From Vulcanimicrobiota bacterium (lineage in GTDB: Bacteria > Pseudomonadota > Gammaproteobacteria > Xanthomonadales > Rhodanobacteraceae): 43,884 nucleotides of DNA. Made by a program: the position numbers and the translations under genes. Shown here piece by piece: positions 8,171 to 16,650 of the stretch (position 1 is its first letter; every line of letters starts with the position of its first letter). The DNA is taken from NCBI GenBank assembly GCA_903970555.1, contig CAJCJD010000210.1, positions 1 to 43,884 on the forward strand, read 5' to 3'. The notes beneath the pieces are model-generated. The model worked only from the letters and a program-made list of their open reading frames with translations, did no database searches and was not told where the DNA came from.

Positions 8171-10048
8171 ATGACCACGGCATCCGAATCCACCCCCTGG
8201 AAGAAGCCCGCATTGATGGCCGCCAGTGTCGGCGCACTCGGCGTGGTTTTCGGCGATATCGGCACCAGTCCGCTGTACACGTTCAAGACGGTGCTGGACA
8301 TGACCGGCGGCGATAACGCGCACACGATACTGGGCGTGATTTCGCTCTTGGTGTGGACCCTGATCATCGTGACGACGGTGAAATACGCCGGATTCGCCAT
8401 GCGCATCGACAACGACGGCGAGGGCGGCATCCTTGCTTTGATGGCATTGCTGGGTGTGAAGCGGCAGAAGCGGCCGCTGATTGTGGCAGCCGGCTTGTTC
8501 GGCGCCGCGCTGATCTATGGCGATGGCGCGATTACGCCGGCCATCTCTGTGCTCTCCGCGTTGGAAGGCCTGAACATCGTGGCGCCCTCGCTGCACCCCT
8601 ACGTGCTGCCGTTGACGGTAGTCATTCTGCTGGCCCTTTTTGCGCTGCAACCGATGGGCACAGCGAAAATCGGGCGCGCGTTCGGCCCCATCATGGGCTT
8701 GTGGTTCTTGACGATGGCGGTGCTCGGCTTGTGGGGTATCGCGCGGCATCCGTCGATCCTGTGGGCGCTGAATCCCTACTACGCGTTGGACTATCTACTG
8801 CATAGCGGCGGCAGCGGATTTTTGGTGCTGGGCGGCGTGTTCCTGTGCGTGACCGGTGCGGAAGCTCTTTATGCCGACATGGGCCACTTCGGCGCCGGTC
8901 CGATCAAGCTGGCGTGGTCGACCCTGGTATTTCCCAGCCTTGTGCTGAACTACGCAGGACAAGGTGCCATCGTGCTGGCGGGCGCATCGACCGAAGGCAA
9001 TATTTTCTATCGCCTGTGCCCTGCTCCGCTGACCTTGCCGCTGATCATTCTTTCGACCATCGCCACCATCATCGCAAGCCAAGCGATCATCACCGGCGCA
9101 TTTTCGATGACGCGGCAGGCGATCCAGCTTGGTTGGATGCCGCGGCTGAAAATCGTGCAAACATCCGAAGAAGGCTACGGCCAGATCTACGTCGGCGCCG
9201 TCAATTGGCTGCTGATGCTGGTGACGATCGGTCTTGCGCTGGGCTTTCGCAAATCCGACAACTTGGCGGCTGCCTACGGCATCGCGGTGTCCGCGACCAT
9301 GTTGATGACCACGGGCCTGCTGTTTATCGCCATGCGTGAAATATGGAAGTGGAACCTGCTCGCAAGCAGCGCAATTGCCGGACTGTTCTTCATTGTGGAT
9401 GTGTCGTTCTTCTCATCGAACATGATGAAGCTGCTCGATGGCGGCTATGTGCCGCTGATCCTGGCCGCCCTGGTATATCTGGTGATGTACGTATGGCACA
9501 AAGGCATCACCGCCATTGCCAGCCGCCTGGGTGAAAACCCGCTTTCCATCGATGCGTTTGTCGCTGGCCTTGCTGCGGCCAAAGTGCCTCGCGTACCAGG
9601 CACCGCGGTGTTCCTTACGCGCGCCAAGGCCAACACGCCGCCAGTGATGCAGTGGTACGTCAAGCATAGCCATGCGCTTCACGAACGCGTACTGGCTGTG
9701 ACGCTGGATATCGCGTCAACACCCTACATCCCCACGAAGAATCGCATGACCATCTCGGAAGTGGCACCCAACTTCTGGTCCGTCACCGCCAGCTACGGCT
9801 TCATGCAGCGTCCCAACTTACCCCAACTGATGACGCAGGTCGCCACGCACGATTGCCCGATCGATCCGCACGAACTCACCTACTTCATCGGCATGGAAAA
9901 AATCGTCCGCCGCGATGACGGCCATGGCTTGCCGTTGTGGATCGAAGCCATGTTTAGTGTGCTGCTGCGCAATAGCGCACGCGTGACTGACTACCTGCAC
10001 GTACCTGCGGATCAAGTGGTGGACATCGGCAGGCAGGTGTCGATTTAG
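8171..10048 (+). CDS. kup: Potassium uptake protein Kup
   Basis: A 625-residue K+/H+ symporter of the KUP/HAK/KT family, usual length. The signature GDIGTSPLYT is at 28-37, followed by about 12 membrane segments with the family motifs GDGAITPAISVLSALEGL and a TEALYADMGHFG equivalent (GAEALYADMGHFG), which marks the family clearly. The C-terminal part after about residue 450 is cytoplasmic. It acts in the inner membrane as a constitutive K+ importer. ATG at 8171 precedes the conserved N-terminus directly; the extra 16 codons of open frame upstream are not conserved-looking. Convergent with the DoxX gene. Confidence 0.95.
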   Translation: MTTASESTPWKKPALMAASVGALGVVFGDIGTSPLYTFKTVLDMTGGDNAHTILGVISLLVWTLIIVTTVKYAGFAMRIDNDGEGGILALMALLGVKRQKRPLIVAAGLFGAALIYGDGAITPAISVLSALEGLNIVAPSLHPYVLPLTVVILLALFALQPMGTAKIGRAFGPIMGLWFLTMAVLGLWGIARHPSILWALNPYYALDYLLHSGGSGFLVLGGVFLCVTGAEALYADMGHFGAGPIKLAWSTLVFPSLVLNYAGQGAIVLAGASTEGNIFYRLCPAPLTLPLIILSTIATIIASQAIITGAFSMTRQAIQLGWMPRLKIVQTSEEGYGQIYVGAVNWLLMLVTIGLALGFRKSDNLAAAYGIAVSATMLMTTGLLFIAMREIWKWNLLASSAIAGLFFIVDVSFFSSNMMKLLDGGYVPLILAALVYLVMYVWHKGITAIASRLGENPLSIDAFVAGLAAAKVPRVPGTAVFLTRAKANTPPVMQWYVKHSHALHERVLAVTLDIASTPYIPTKNRMTISEVAPNFWSVTASYGFMQRPNLPQLMTQVATHDCPIDPHELTYFIGMEKIVRRDDGHGLPLWIEAMFSVLLRNSARVTDYLHVPADQVVDIGRQVSI

Positions 10049-10074
10049 CGAGCGCTACTGTGCCTGCCCTCGCC

Positions 10075-10099
10075 ATGAAAGCGCTACGCGGCCTTTCAT
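10075..10099. terminator. Stem-loop between convergent kup and doxX-like genes
   Basis: ATGAAAG (10075-10081) and CTTTCAT (10093-10099) flank a GC-rich centre that can also pair in part. Its place between two convergent stop codons fits a bidirectional terminator. Confidence 0.45.
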
Positions 10100-10115
10100 T
10101 ACTCGGATAAGGGCT

Positions 10116-10532
10116 TTATCGCCGATCCACGGAATACTTGCCCGGCCCAGTGATGCACAACAGCAAGAGCCCGCCGGCAATGCTAACGTTCTTGTAGAAG
10201 TTGATCATGGCTTCCATGTGCGCGGCATCGGTCAGCAACCAGAATCGGTGCCCGATCATCGCCGTGATCAGCGTATATAGCGCGAGCAGTAACGCCAACG
10301 GCCGCGTGTAAAAGCCGATCAGGATCGCAAGCCCGACGAATAACTCCATGATTAACGCACTGGCCGCGGCGAGTGTGGGAAGCGGCAAACCGGTTGCTTC
10401 CATGTACGCGGCGGTAGCCGAAAAACCCGTCAGCTTGCCCCAGCCGAAGATCACGAATAGAGCCATAAGCAGCACGCGAGCCAGCAGGAGCAGTTCGTCC
10501 TTGCGGTTTTCGAACAGTGTTGTGTATCGCAT
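10116..10532 (-). CDS. DoxX family membrane protein
   Basis: A 138-residue membrane protein with four hydrophobic segments. The motif LLLARVLLMALFVIFGWGKLTGF at the start, the GLPLP turn and MELFVGLAILIGFYTR are typical of the DoxX/YphA family. Members have been linked to redox and thiol homeostasis, but no reaction is established for this one. The start is ATG at 10532, where AAGGAG lies 8 bases upstream; ATG at 10538 is a close alternative. It appears to be a single gene, since 269 bp separate it from the minus-strand gene upstream. That stretch holds a small CCGTT-GAAA-AACGG hairpin (10760-10773) and no gene. Confidence 0.85.
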   Translation of the reverse strand: MRYTTLFENRKDELLLLARVLLMALFVIFGWGKLTGFSATAAYMEATGLPLPTLAAASALIMELFVGLAILIGFYTRPLALLLALYTLITAMIGHRFWLLTDAAHMEAMINFYKNVSIAGGLLLLCITGPGKYSVDRR

Positions 10533-10800
10533 AGTCATCACTCCTTCGGAATGAACAGTGCAAACGAACACGCACGGAGCCTCAACCTAGTCGACGGCGC
10601 AACCATCAGGCACGTCGCCTGAAGTTCACTATGCGACTTGCGGCTGCATCCTCCAAGCAAAATCGTCGACTCTTTTCGCGGGGTGCCAACCCTTGCTCAA
10701 TTCGTTGTTTTAACGATATTTTTCCGAGCCAGGAAATGCGGTCATGTAGTGCGCCGTAACCGTTGAAAAACGGCGATCGTTCGATTCGTCAACGTGCGGC

Positions 10801-12054
10801 TTACGCTATTTGGGAGTGACGCACGTTATGACGCGTCACATAGAAAAGCATGACAGTACTTATTCCCGCGACCAAACACACCGCCAAGACGACCTGCTGA
10901 TCGAGATGTGCCACGCCGAACCAGCGACCGCTTAATGCCACCGCCAGCATCGTGCCGAGTGTGCGTCCGCAATCCAGCCATATACCCAAGCGACGACCTT
11001 CCATCAGAAAGCCGATCGTCCACAGGCTATAAACCAGGTAGACGGCGTACGCAGCAGCTTGCGTGAACGCCAACGTTGGCGCCACGCCAAGAAAGTTCAC
11101 GCCAATCAGCAGCAACACGGCAAACTGCACAACGCAGTAGGTCTTCCAGGCGGGTGATATCGGCGGGTTGTAACGCGCATGGCTTATATCGAACGCCGCC
11201 TTGGGAAAGCGCGCCGCCACATCCGCAGGCCGCCAACCCGGTGGCTTGATCCATACGCGCAGCTTGTCCAGCCAGTTGCGTGCATGCCAACTATCCTGGA
11301 GCATCGCCCAATACACCTCGACATTCGCCCACAACGGATTCCAGCTTTGCAGCGGCGAACGGGTGCCGTAAATCGGCGGATCCTCGTCGTTCTCTTCGAT
11401 GAAAGTACCGAACAGGCGATCCCACACGATCAGGATGCCGCCGTAGTTGCGATCGAGATAGCGATCGTTCACCGCGTGATGCGCGCGATGATTGGAGGGC
11501 GAGCAAAACACGCGATCGAACCAGCCCAGGCGACCGATCACTTCGGTATGCACCCAGAATTGGTAAAGCAGATCGATCAACGCGACCACCGCGAACACTT
11601 CGGTGGGATAGCCAAGCAACGCCATCGGCAGATAGAACAGCCAGCCCAACAGGAAACCGCTACCAGTCTGGCGCAATGCCGTGGTGAGGTTGTAGCTCTC
11701 GCTCTGATGATGCACGACATGCGCGGCCCACAGCACATTCACTTCATGCCCGAAGCGGTGTAGCCAGTAATACAGCAGGTCGTAGAGCAGCAGCCCGCTG
11801 ATCCAAACCCATGCGCTGCTCGCCGGCAAGGTCCATCGTGCCAAATGCGTGGCGCACCACCCGTAGATGCCGATTGCGAACAGCTTGGTGAACACGCCGA
11901 CGATCTGCGACATCGTGCCTAGGCCCAGGCTGTTGATGGCATCGTTGACGTGATAAACGTCGCGGCCGCGCCACTTCGCAACCAGCAACTCGACGCCGAT
12001 CAGTACGAAGAAGCCCGGTATGGCCCAGGCCATGATGCGTTCGGGAGTGATCAT
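10801..12054 (-). CDS. AGMO/sterol-desaturase-type membrane hydroxylase
   Basis: A 417-residue di-iron membrane enzyme of the fatty acid hydroxylase superfamily. The histidine clusters are clear: HRFGH (99-103), HVVHH (112-116), H169 and HRAHH (189-193), placed between hydrophobic segments. Length, the long C-terminal membrane part and the wording around SPSNHRAHHAVNDRYLDRNYGGILIVWDRLFGTF resemble alkylglycerol monooxygenase (AGMO/TMEM195), which cleaves the ether bond of alkylglycerols with tetrahydropterin. A sterol or carotenoid hydroxylase cannot be excluded. ATG shares one base with the stop of the lysoplasmalogenase gene (TGATG) and has GGAG upstream, so the two are translationally coupled; this pairing is the best hint for ether lipid work. 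TTG at 12057 is a less likely start. Confidence 0.8.
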   Translation of the reverse strand: MITPERIMAWAIPGFFVLIGVELLVAKWRGRDVYHVNDAINSLGLGTMSQIVGVFTKLFAIGIYGWCATHLARWTLPASSAWVWISGLLLYDLLYYWLHRFGHEVNVLWAAHVVHHQSESYNLTTALRQTGSGFLLGWLFYLPMALLGYPTEVFAVVALIDLLYQFWVHTEVIGRLGWFDRVFCSPSNHRAHHAVNDRYLDRNYGGILIVWDRLFGTFIEENDEDPPIYGTRSPLQSWNPLWANVEVYWAMLQDSWHARNWLDKLRVWIKPPGWRPADVAARFPKAAFDISHARYNPPISPAWKTYCVVQFAVLLLIGVNFLGVAPTLAFTQAAAYAVYLVYSLWTIGFLMEGRRLGIWLDCGRTLGTMLAVALSGRWFGVAHLDQQVVLAVCLVAGISTVMLFYVTRHNVRHSQIA

Positions 12055-12788
12055 CAAGACTCCGTTTGTGAGTCAGGCGCACCCCGCTCCACCGAGCGGG
12101 CGATCAGCCAAAGGGCCGCGTAATACGTTGCCAGTATATATAGCGCAGCCCACGGTAAAGCGGCGCGAAAACGGTCCCAGGCGAGCAGGCTGTCGCTGAT
12201 CATGAACAGCACCGCGCCGAGGCCGGCGTGGCGCGCCGAAGCGGCCCGAACATCGCCGCGCGCTCGCAGCCATGACGCCCGGCCCAAAGCCTGGCCGGCC
12301 ATGGTCGTCAGCACACCTATATAGAGAAGCACCGGCGCCCGCATGGCAGGCGCGATGCCCGGCCACAGTAGAACGCCCATTCCCACCCCGAAAGCCAGGC
12401 ACACAAGCCAAGGCCACCAACGCGCCGCGAAACGTACGTCGCTGCTGAATGCTGCAATGAACCATGCGTGCCCGAGCAAAAAGCTCACCAATCCCGGCAC
12501 GAACAGGTCACGTGGCAACATCAGCAAAATGTCGCCGAGCAGGCAGAAGACGATACCCACAAGCACGTTGCGCCGATACGCGGCAGACACCGGCCGCGTT
12601 GCACCCCACGCCACCATGAAAATCAGCGCCGTGGCGAGCGGCTTGCACATCCAGTGCAGCCAGTGCCAGGCATCCACGCCGCCAGCCGTAGCCAATGATC
12701 CGACAATGGCACCCACAGCAAACAGCGCGATGAGCGCAAATCTAAGGCCGAACACCGCCGGTACGCGCGTGGATGGCACTGCGGACAT
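12054..12788 (-). CDS. YhhN/TMEM86 family lysoplasmalogenase
   Basis: A 244-residue integral membrane protein with about eight hydrophobic segments. Family motifs are GDILLML (85-91), FLLGHAWF (103-110) and GAVLFMISDSLLAWDRF (191-207), with the conserved acidic residues D86 and D199. The family includes human TMEM86B and a Legionella enzyme that hydrolyse the vinyl-ether bond of lysoplasmalogens to a fatty aldehyde and a glycerophospho-base. ATG at 12788 has AGGAGA at good distance. It is the first gene of a two-gene unit with the AGMO-like hydroxylase (TGATG overlap). The NPP-family gene lies 83 bp upstream on the same strand, separated by a hairpin. Confidence 0.85.
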   Translation of the reverse strand: MSAVPSTRVPAVFGLRFALIALFAVGAIVGSLATAGGVDAWHWLHWMCKPLATALIFMVAWGATRPVSAAYRRNVLVGIVFCLLGDILLMLPRDLFVPGLVSFLLGHAWFIAAFSSDVRFAARWWPWLVCLAFGVGMGVLLWPGIAPAMRAPVLLYIGVLTTMAGQALGRASWLRARGDVRAASARHAGLGAVLFMISDSLLAWDRFRAALPWAALYILATYYAALWLIARSVERGAPDSQTES

Positions 12789-12823
12789 GCCAGATCTCCT
12801 CTAGACGTGTCCGCCGATCATAG

Positions 12824-12853
12824 CCGGGACACCGTCGTTGCGACGGTGCCCGG
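12824..12853 (-). terminator. Hairpin between NPP and lysoplasmalogenase genes
   Basis: CACCGTCG (12830-12837) and CGACGGTG (12841-12848) pair around TTG, extended by CCGGG/CCCGG with one bulged A. It begins 18 bp past the NPP stop codon. There is no T-run on the minus strand, so read-through into the lysoplasmalogenase gene remains possible. Confidence 0.5.
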
Positions 12854-12871
12854 ATGCGATTGCTGCGCCGC

Positions 12872-14212
12872 TTATCTCGAAGCAGGAAGTAAAGGCTTGC
12901 CCTGTGCTTGCGGAAGACTAGTGCCCAACAACGCAGCGAGTGTCGGTGCGATATCGCGCATATCGACTTCGCCGAGGTTACGCGCGGCCGGTACGTGTGC
13001 GCCCATCACCAGAAAGGTGGAACGCATCTGCGGCAGCGCGGGATCATAGCCATGCATGCCGAGGTAATGACTACCTTGCGAGGGCAGCGGCGTATCCAGC
13101 GTCAACGCCATTTCATAGCCAAGCTTGAACTGCACGAACCACTCGGCCTTGGGCGTACCGCCCTGTGCAACGAGCTGCGCATGATCGAGCACATGATCGA
13201 TGGCGAACAACGGGTCGGTCTGAAGTTGCGCGAGCAACGCCGCCACCTGATTCTTCACCGCCACATTGGCCGAATCACGCAACACGATTGCCGCACTGCC
13301 GCCGTCGTTCCAAGGCATAGCCTGCCAATCCGTTACCTTGCCGTCCTTGACGGTGATGAGGCCTGCCTTGATGAACGGTAGATAGAGATTCACGTCATGC
13401 TGTACCGGCGCGAAGCCATGATCGGAAACCACCGCGATAGCGCCATCCGGATGAACATGTTGTGCCGTCGCGACCAACTGCCCAATCAGTTGATCGATGT
13501 GTTCCAGTACGTCGCGCGAAGCCGGCGTATCGGGGCCGCTCGCATGTTGCTGCGTGTCGAGCGCAGTGAGGTATACCGTCATAAATGCAGGCTTGCGCGT
13601 TTCCAACAGTTTGATCGCGAAGCGCGTGCGGTTCTGGTCGCCGGCGAGATCCTCATCGATACCGTTAGCATACGGGCCGAGATCTTTTTCCAGCGACGGC
13701 AATAGACCAGGGGTGGCAAGCGCGGCAAGCAGCTTGCGATCGTCATCCGTGCCGGTACGCCAGACCTGCGGGAGATTCCAATCGATATGCGCGCCCACAC
13801 TCACCGGCCAATGCACATTCGCGGTGCTCAGTCCGGCGTTATGCGCCGCATCCCATAGCGTCGGCACGCGGATATCGCTGGCGTACCAGTACCAACCTTG
13901 CTGATTCTTGCCGTAAGGATCAAACGTAAGATTGGCGAAGATGCCGTGTACGCCCGGCGAGACGCCGGTAATCAGCGTGGTATGACTTGGATAAGTCAGT
14001 GTCGGCAATACGCCGCGCACGTTTGATGCGTAAGCACCGCGCTGCAGGAAGGCTTGCAGGTTCGGCAAATGCAGCCCGCGCTGCTCTGCCTGCAATACGT
14101 CGGCAGGGCGCAGCCCATCGATCGAAATCAACAGCACCGGCTCGGCGGCAACCTGCTGGGCAGTGACGGTGGCGAGCACCCCTAACGACAACGCAAACAG
14201 CAGCCGACGCAT
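12872..14212 (-). CDS. Secreted nucleotide pyrophosphatase/phosphodiesterase (NPP) family protein
   Basis: A 446-residue exported member of the alkaline phosphatase superfamily. Signal peptide 1-24 (cleavage after VAA or AAE). Metal ligand D32 in SIDGLRP, nucleophile T73 in LPTLTYPSHTTLITG, the NPP-type asparagine N94 in GIFANLTFDP, and VVSDHGFAPV near the C-terminal metal site. NPP enzymes cleave phosphodiester or pyrophosphate bonds; some animal members act on lysophospholipids. Substrate here is open. It lies between the GlcNAc glycosidase genes (129 bp upstream) and the ether-lipid pair (83 bp downstream), all on the minus strand, so it could serve either. ATG at 14212 follows AGGG; TTG at 14218 is an alternative. 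Confidence 0.85.
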   Translation of the reverse strand: MRRLLFALSLGVLATVTAQQVAAEPVLLISIDGLRPADVLQAEQRGLHLPNLQAFLQRGAYASNVRGVLPTLTYPSHTTLITGVSPGVHGIFANLTFDPYGKNQQGWYWYASDIRVPTLWDAAHNAGLSTANVHWPVSVGAHIDWNLPQVWRTGTDDDRKLLAALATPGLLPSLEKDLGPYANGIDEDLAGDQNRTRFAIKLLETRKPAFMTVYLTALDTQQHASGPDTPASRDVLEHIDQLIGQLVATAQHVHPDGAIAVVSDHGFAPVQHDVNLYLPFIKAGLITVKDGKVTDWQAMPWNDGGSAAIVLRDSANVAVKNQVAALLAQLQTDPLFAIDHVLDHAQLVAQGGTPKAEWFVQFKLGYEMALTLDTPLPSQGSHYLGMHGYDPALPQMRSTFLVMGAHVPAARNLGEVDMRDIAPTLAALLGTSLPQAQGKPLLPASR

Positions 14213-14240
14213 GCACAATCCCTTACCGAGACGATAAACA

Positions 14241-14279
14241 TGTCATGGTTGTTGAGGACGGCTGCAGTTTCATGACAAC
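14241..14279. promoter_or_regulatory. Inverted repeat upstream of the NPP gene
   Basis: TGTCATG (14241-14247) and CATGACA (14271-14277) form a spaced inverted repeat 29 bp before the NPP start. The right arm continues as TGACAAC (14273-14279), equal to one half of the nag palindromes at 22716 and 22950. It may be a weak operator; the match is only a half site. Confidence 0.3.
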
Positions 14280-14341
14280 AGCTAGAACGTCGCGCACTAC
14301 CGGTCTAACGTTTCAAACGTTGCGAGTCTCTACCATGGTGT

Positions 14342-16627
14342 TCACGGCCTGTGCTTTTCCAACGACACGCGACCAATGGCATAAAGTGGCCCATCGGTAG
14401 GCGCGGTGAATACCAGGCAAAGCGTGTGCTCACCAGATTTTGCCGGCAGCGATGCATCAAGCGCGAACTGGCGCCCGCTTGTTGCCGGGTTCGGTAACGG
14501 CATGCTGGCCAGTGCGGGGCCATCGCAGCGATCCAGATGCACGACGAACTCACCGTACGGCGTGCGATGCGGGCGCGACACAACTAGTTTTGCCTCGTGC
14601 GCGAGAGCGTAGTTGCGCTCCAGTCGCACCACGTCGGCATGGATGGTTGTCACGCCATCGAGCAAAGCCCCGGGATATTGCTGACAGCTGTCGAAAAGAT
14701 TGACGGCATAAACCGGCGTCATGCTGGCGGCGTCCGGCATCGGCTGTATCCGCAGGCGAAAGTCGCTGCCGGGACAATTGGGTAGCTCGACACCCTCACG
14801 ACTCGACAAACTCGCGTCATCGAGTACACGTGTACGCGCAGCGGCGAGCGTGCTGCCATCGCTGGCGTACGTGGCTGCCTTGATCGTCGTGGGCAACTTG
14901 ACCGTGAACGGACCGGCGTAAAGCGGCGCTTGAAGATCCGGCACGCTGCCGTCCACGGTGTAATGAATCGCGCCGTCATTGGCCTGGTTGGATAGTGTGA
15001 CCTTGGCACGTCTGTGTTTCAGCGCGGCATTCGCATCGACTTGGATAAGGGCTGCAAACGCACTGTCGGCATATGCCACCTGCTGATCGGCATAGCGTTC
15101 GAACTGTGCAGGAAGACGCGCGAGAAAACCTTTCCAGCTACGCACCGACGACGGCGACCAATCTACTTCGCTCAATGCATCGATCCGTGGAAAGGAGGCG
15201 TGCTCCACATGCTGCATCGTCGGCATGTGTTCGGTCCACGCATTCGCCTGTGCACCCAACACGTGCGCGGCTTGCGCCGCATTCAGCGACGCGGGTATGG
15301 GATTGAAGGCGTAGATGCTGGCCAGGTCGCGCACCGGATTGCGCCCTGCGGCCTCATCTGGCTGATCGCTCTGCACGCTATCGAGATAAAGGTCCGGTGA
15401 CGGCGACATCACCACATCGTGTCCGAGTTGCGCGGCCTTGATGGCGCCATCCGTACCTCGCCACGACATTACGGTAGCGTCCGCCGGCACGCCGCCATCG
15501 AGGATTTCGTCCCAACCGATCAAGCGACGACCATGCGCAGCCAGATAGCCGCCCACACGGCCGATGAACCAGCCCTGCAACGCATCCTCATCTTTCAGAT
15601 GCAAAGCTCGGATCTTGGCCTGAATGACCGGCGAAGCCTTCCATTGGTCCTTTACCGCTTCGTCCCCGCCGACATGGATGTAGTGCGAAGGAAACAGCGC
15701 CATCACTTCGTCAAGTACGTTATCGATAAACTGAAATGTCGCGTCGTCGACGTTGTAGAGATAGGGATTAACACCCCAGTCCACGGATACCGGCGGACGT
15801 TTGCCCGTCACGCCGAATTGCGGATACGACGCCACGACAGCTTGCGCGTGGCCAGGCATATCGATTTCCGGCACCACAGTGATGTGCCTGGCGGCGGCAT
15901 ACGCCACGACGTCGCGAATCTGATCCTGCGTGTAGAAACCGCCGTAGCGCGCCGGCTCGCCATCGTGTTCCGCATCGGGCGGCGTGCGCCATGCACCAAC
16001 ACGCGTGAGTTCGGGATAACGCTTGATTTCAATGCGCCAACCTTGGTCGTCGGTGAGATGCCAATGCAACACGTTGAGCTTGTGCTGCGCCATCTGATCA
16101 AGTAGTTGCTCGACCTCCGCAACGTTCTGGAAATGCCGCGCGGAATCGAGCATAAGCCCGCGCCAGGTGAAACGTGGCCAGTCGCTGATATGCAATGCAG
16201 GCACACTGACCGGACCTTGATGCGCGTCCGGTGTCAGCAGTTGCCAGAGTGTGACCGCGCCGTAGAACAGGCCGGCATCGTCACGAGCAACGATGCGAAC
16301 ACCTTGCGGCGTGACGTCCAGTGTGTAGCCCTCGGCCTGCGACACTACCGCCTTGGGATCACGACTAAACACGATGGCGCTACTCGCGTGCGTATTTTCA
16401 GTGAGCCGCAGATGCAGTCCACGTGTGCGTGCGAGCAAGTCGACGAGATAGAGCGCATCCTGGCGTGCCGCTGGATCGTGCGGCGGAATGACGATGGGCG
16501 TGTCGTCGGCAACCTTGAACATGCCATCGGCAAGCTGCAGCTTTGCCGGCAGTGGAATCAACGACACAGGGGCCGCCTGGGCGAGACTGCATAAAGCCAA
16601 ACAGAGCAATAAGCTTGCAAATCGCAT
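14342..16627 (-). CDS. GH20 beta-N-acetylhexosaminidase
   Basis: A 761-residue exported GH20 enzyme that removes terminal beta-linked GlcNAc or GalNAc from chito-oligosaccharides or glycans. Signal peptide 1-19, an N-terminal GH20b-type domain (about 20-150), then the catalytic barrel with HWHLTDDQGWR (188-198), EIDMPGH (254-260) and the catalytic pair D322-E323 in HVGGDEA. A chitobiase-type C-terminal segment is visible at HYTVDGSVPD, and a further beta-rich stretch of about 120 residues closes the protein. ATG at 16627 starts the signal peptide. It follows the GH9 gene by 23 bp and is likely co-transcribed with it, fitting oligosaccharide trimming in the periplasm or outside. Confidence 0.93.
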   Translation of the reverse strand: MRFASLLLCLALCSLAQAAPVSLIPLPAKLQLADGMFKVADDTPIVIPPHDPAARQDALYLVDLLARTRGLHLRLTENTHASSAIVFSRDPKAVVSQAEGYTLDVTPQGVRIVARDDAGLFYGAVTLWQLLTPDAHQGPVSVPALHISDWPRFTWRGLMLDSARHFQNVAEVEQLLDQMAQHKLNVLHWHLTDDQGWRIEIKRYPELTRVGAWRTPPDAEHDGEPARYGGFYTQDQIRDVVAYAAARHITVVPEIDMPGHAQAVVASYPQFGVTGKRPPVSVDWGVNPYLYNVDDATFQFIDNVLDEVMALFPSHYIHVGGDEAVKDQWKASPVIQAKIRALHLKDEDALQGWFIGRVGGYLAAHGRRLIGWDEILDGGVPADATVMSWRGTDGAIKAAQLGHDVVMSPSPDLYLDSVQSDQPDEAAGRNPVRDLASIYAFNPIPASLNAAQAAHVLGAQANAWTEHMPTMQHVEHASFPRIDALSEVDWSPSSVRSWKGFLARLPAQFERYADQQVAYADSAFAALIQVDANAALKHRRAKVTLSNQANDGAIHYTVDGSVPDLQAPLYAGPFTVKLPTTIKAATYASDGSTLAAARTRVLDDASLSSREGVELPNCPGSDFRLRIQPMPDAASMTPVYAVNLFDSCQQYPGALLDGVTTIHADVVRLERNYALAHEAKLVVSRPHRTPYGEFVVHLDRCDGPALASMPLPNPATSGRQFALDASLPAKSGEHTLCLVFTAPTDGPLYAIGRVSLEKHRP

Positions 16628-16650
16628 GAATCGGTCCAGGTGTCGATGGG

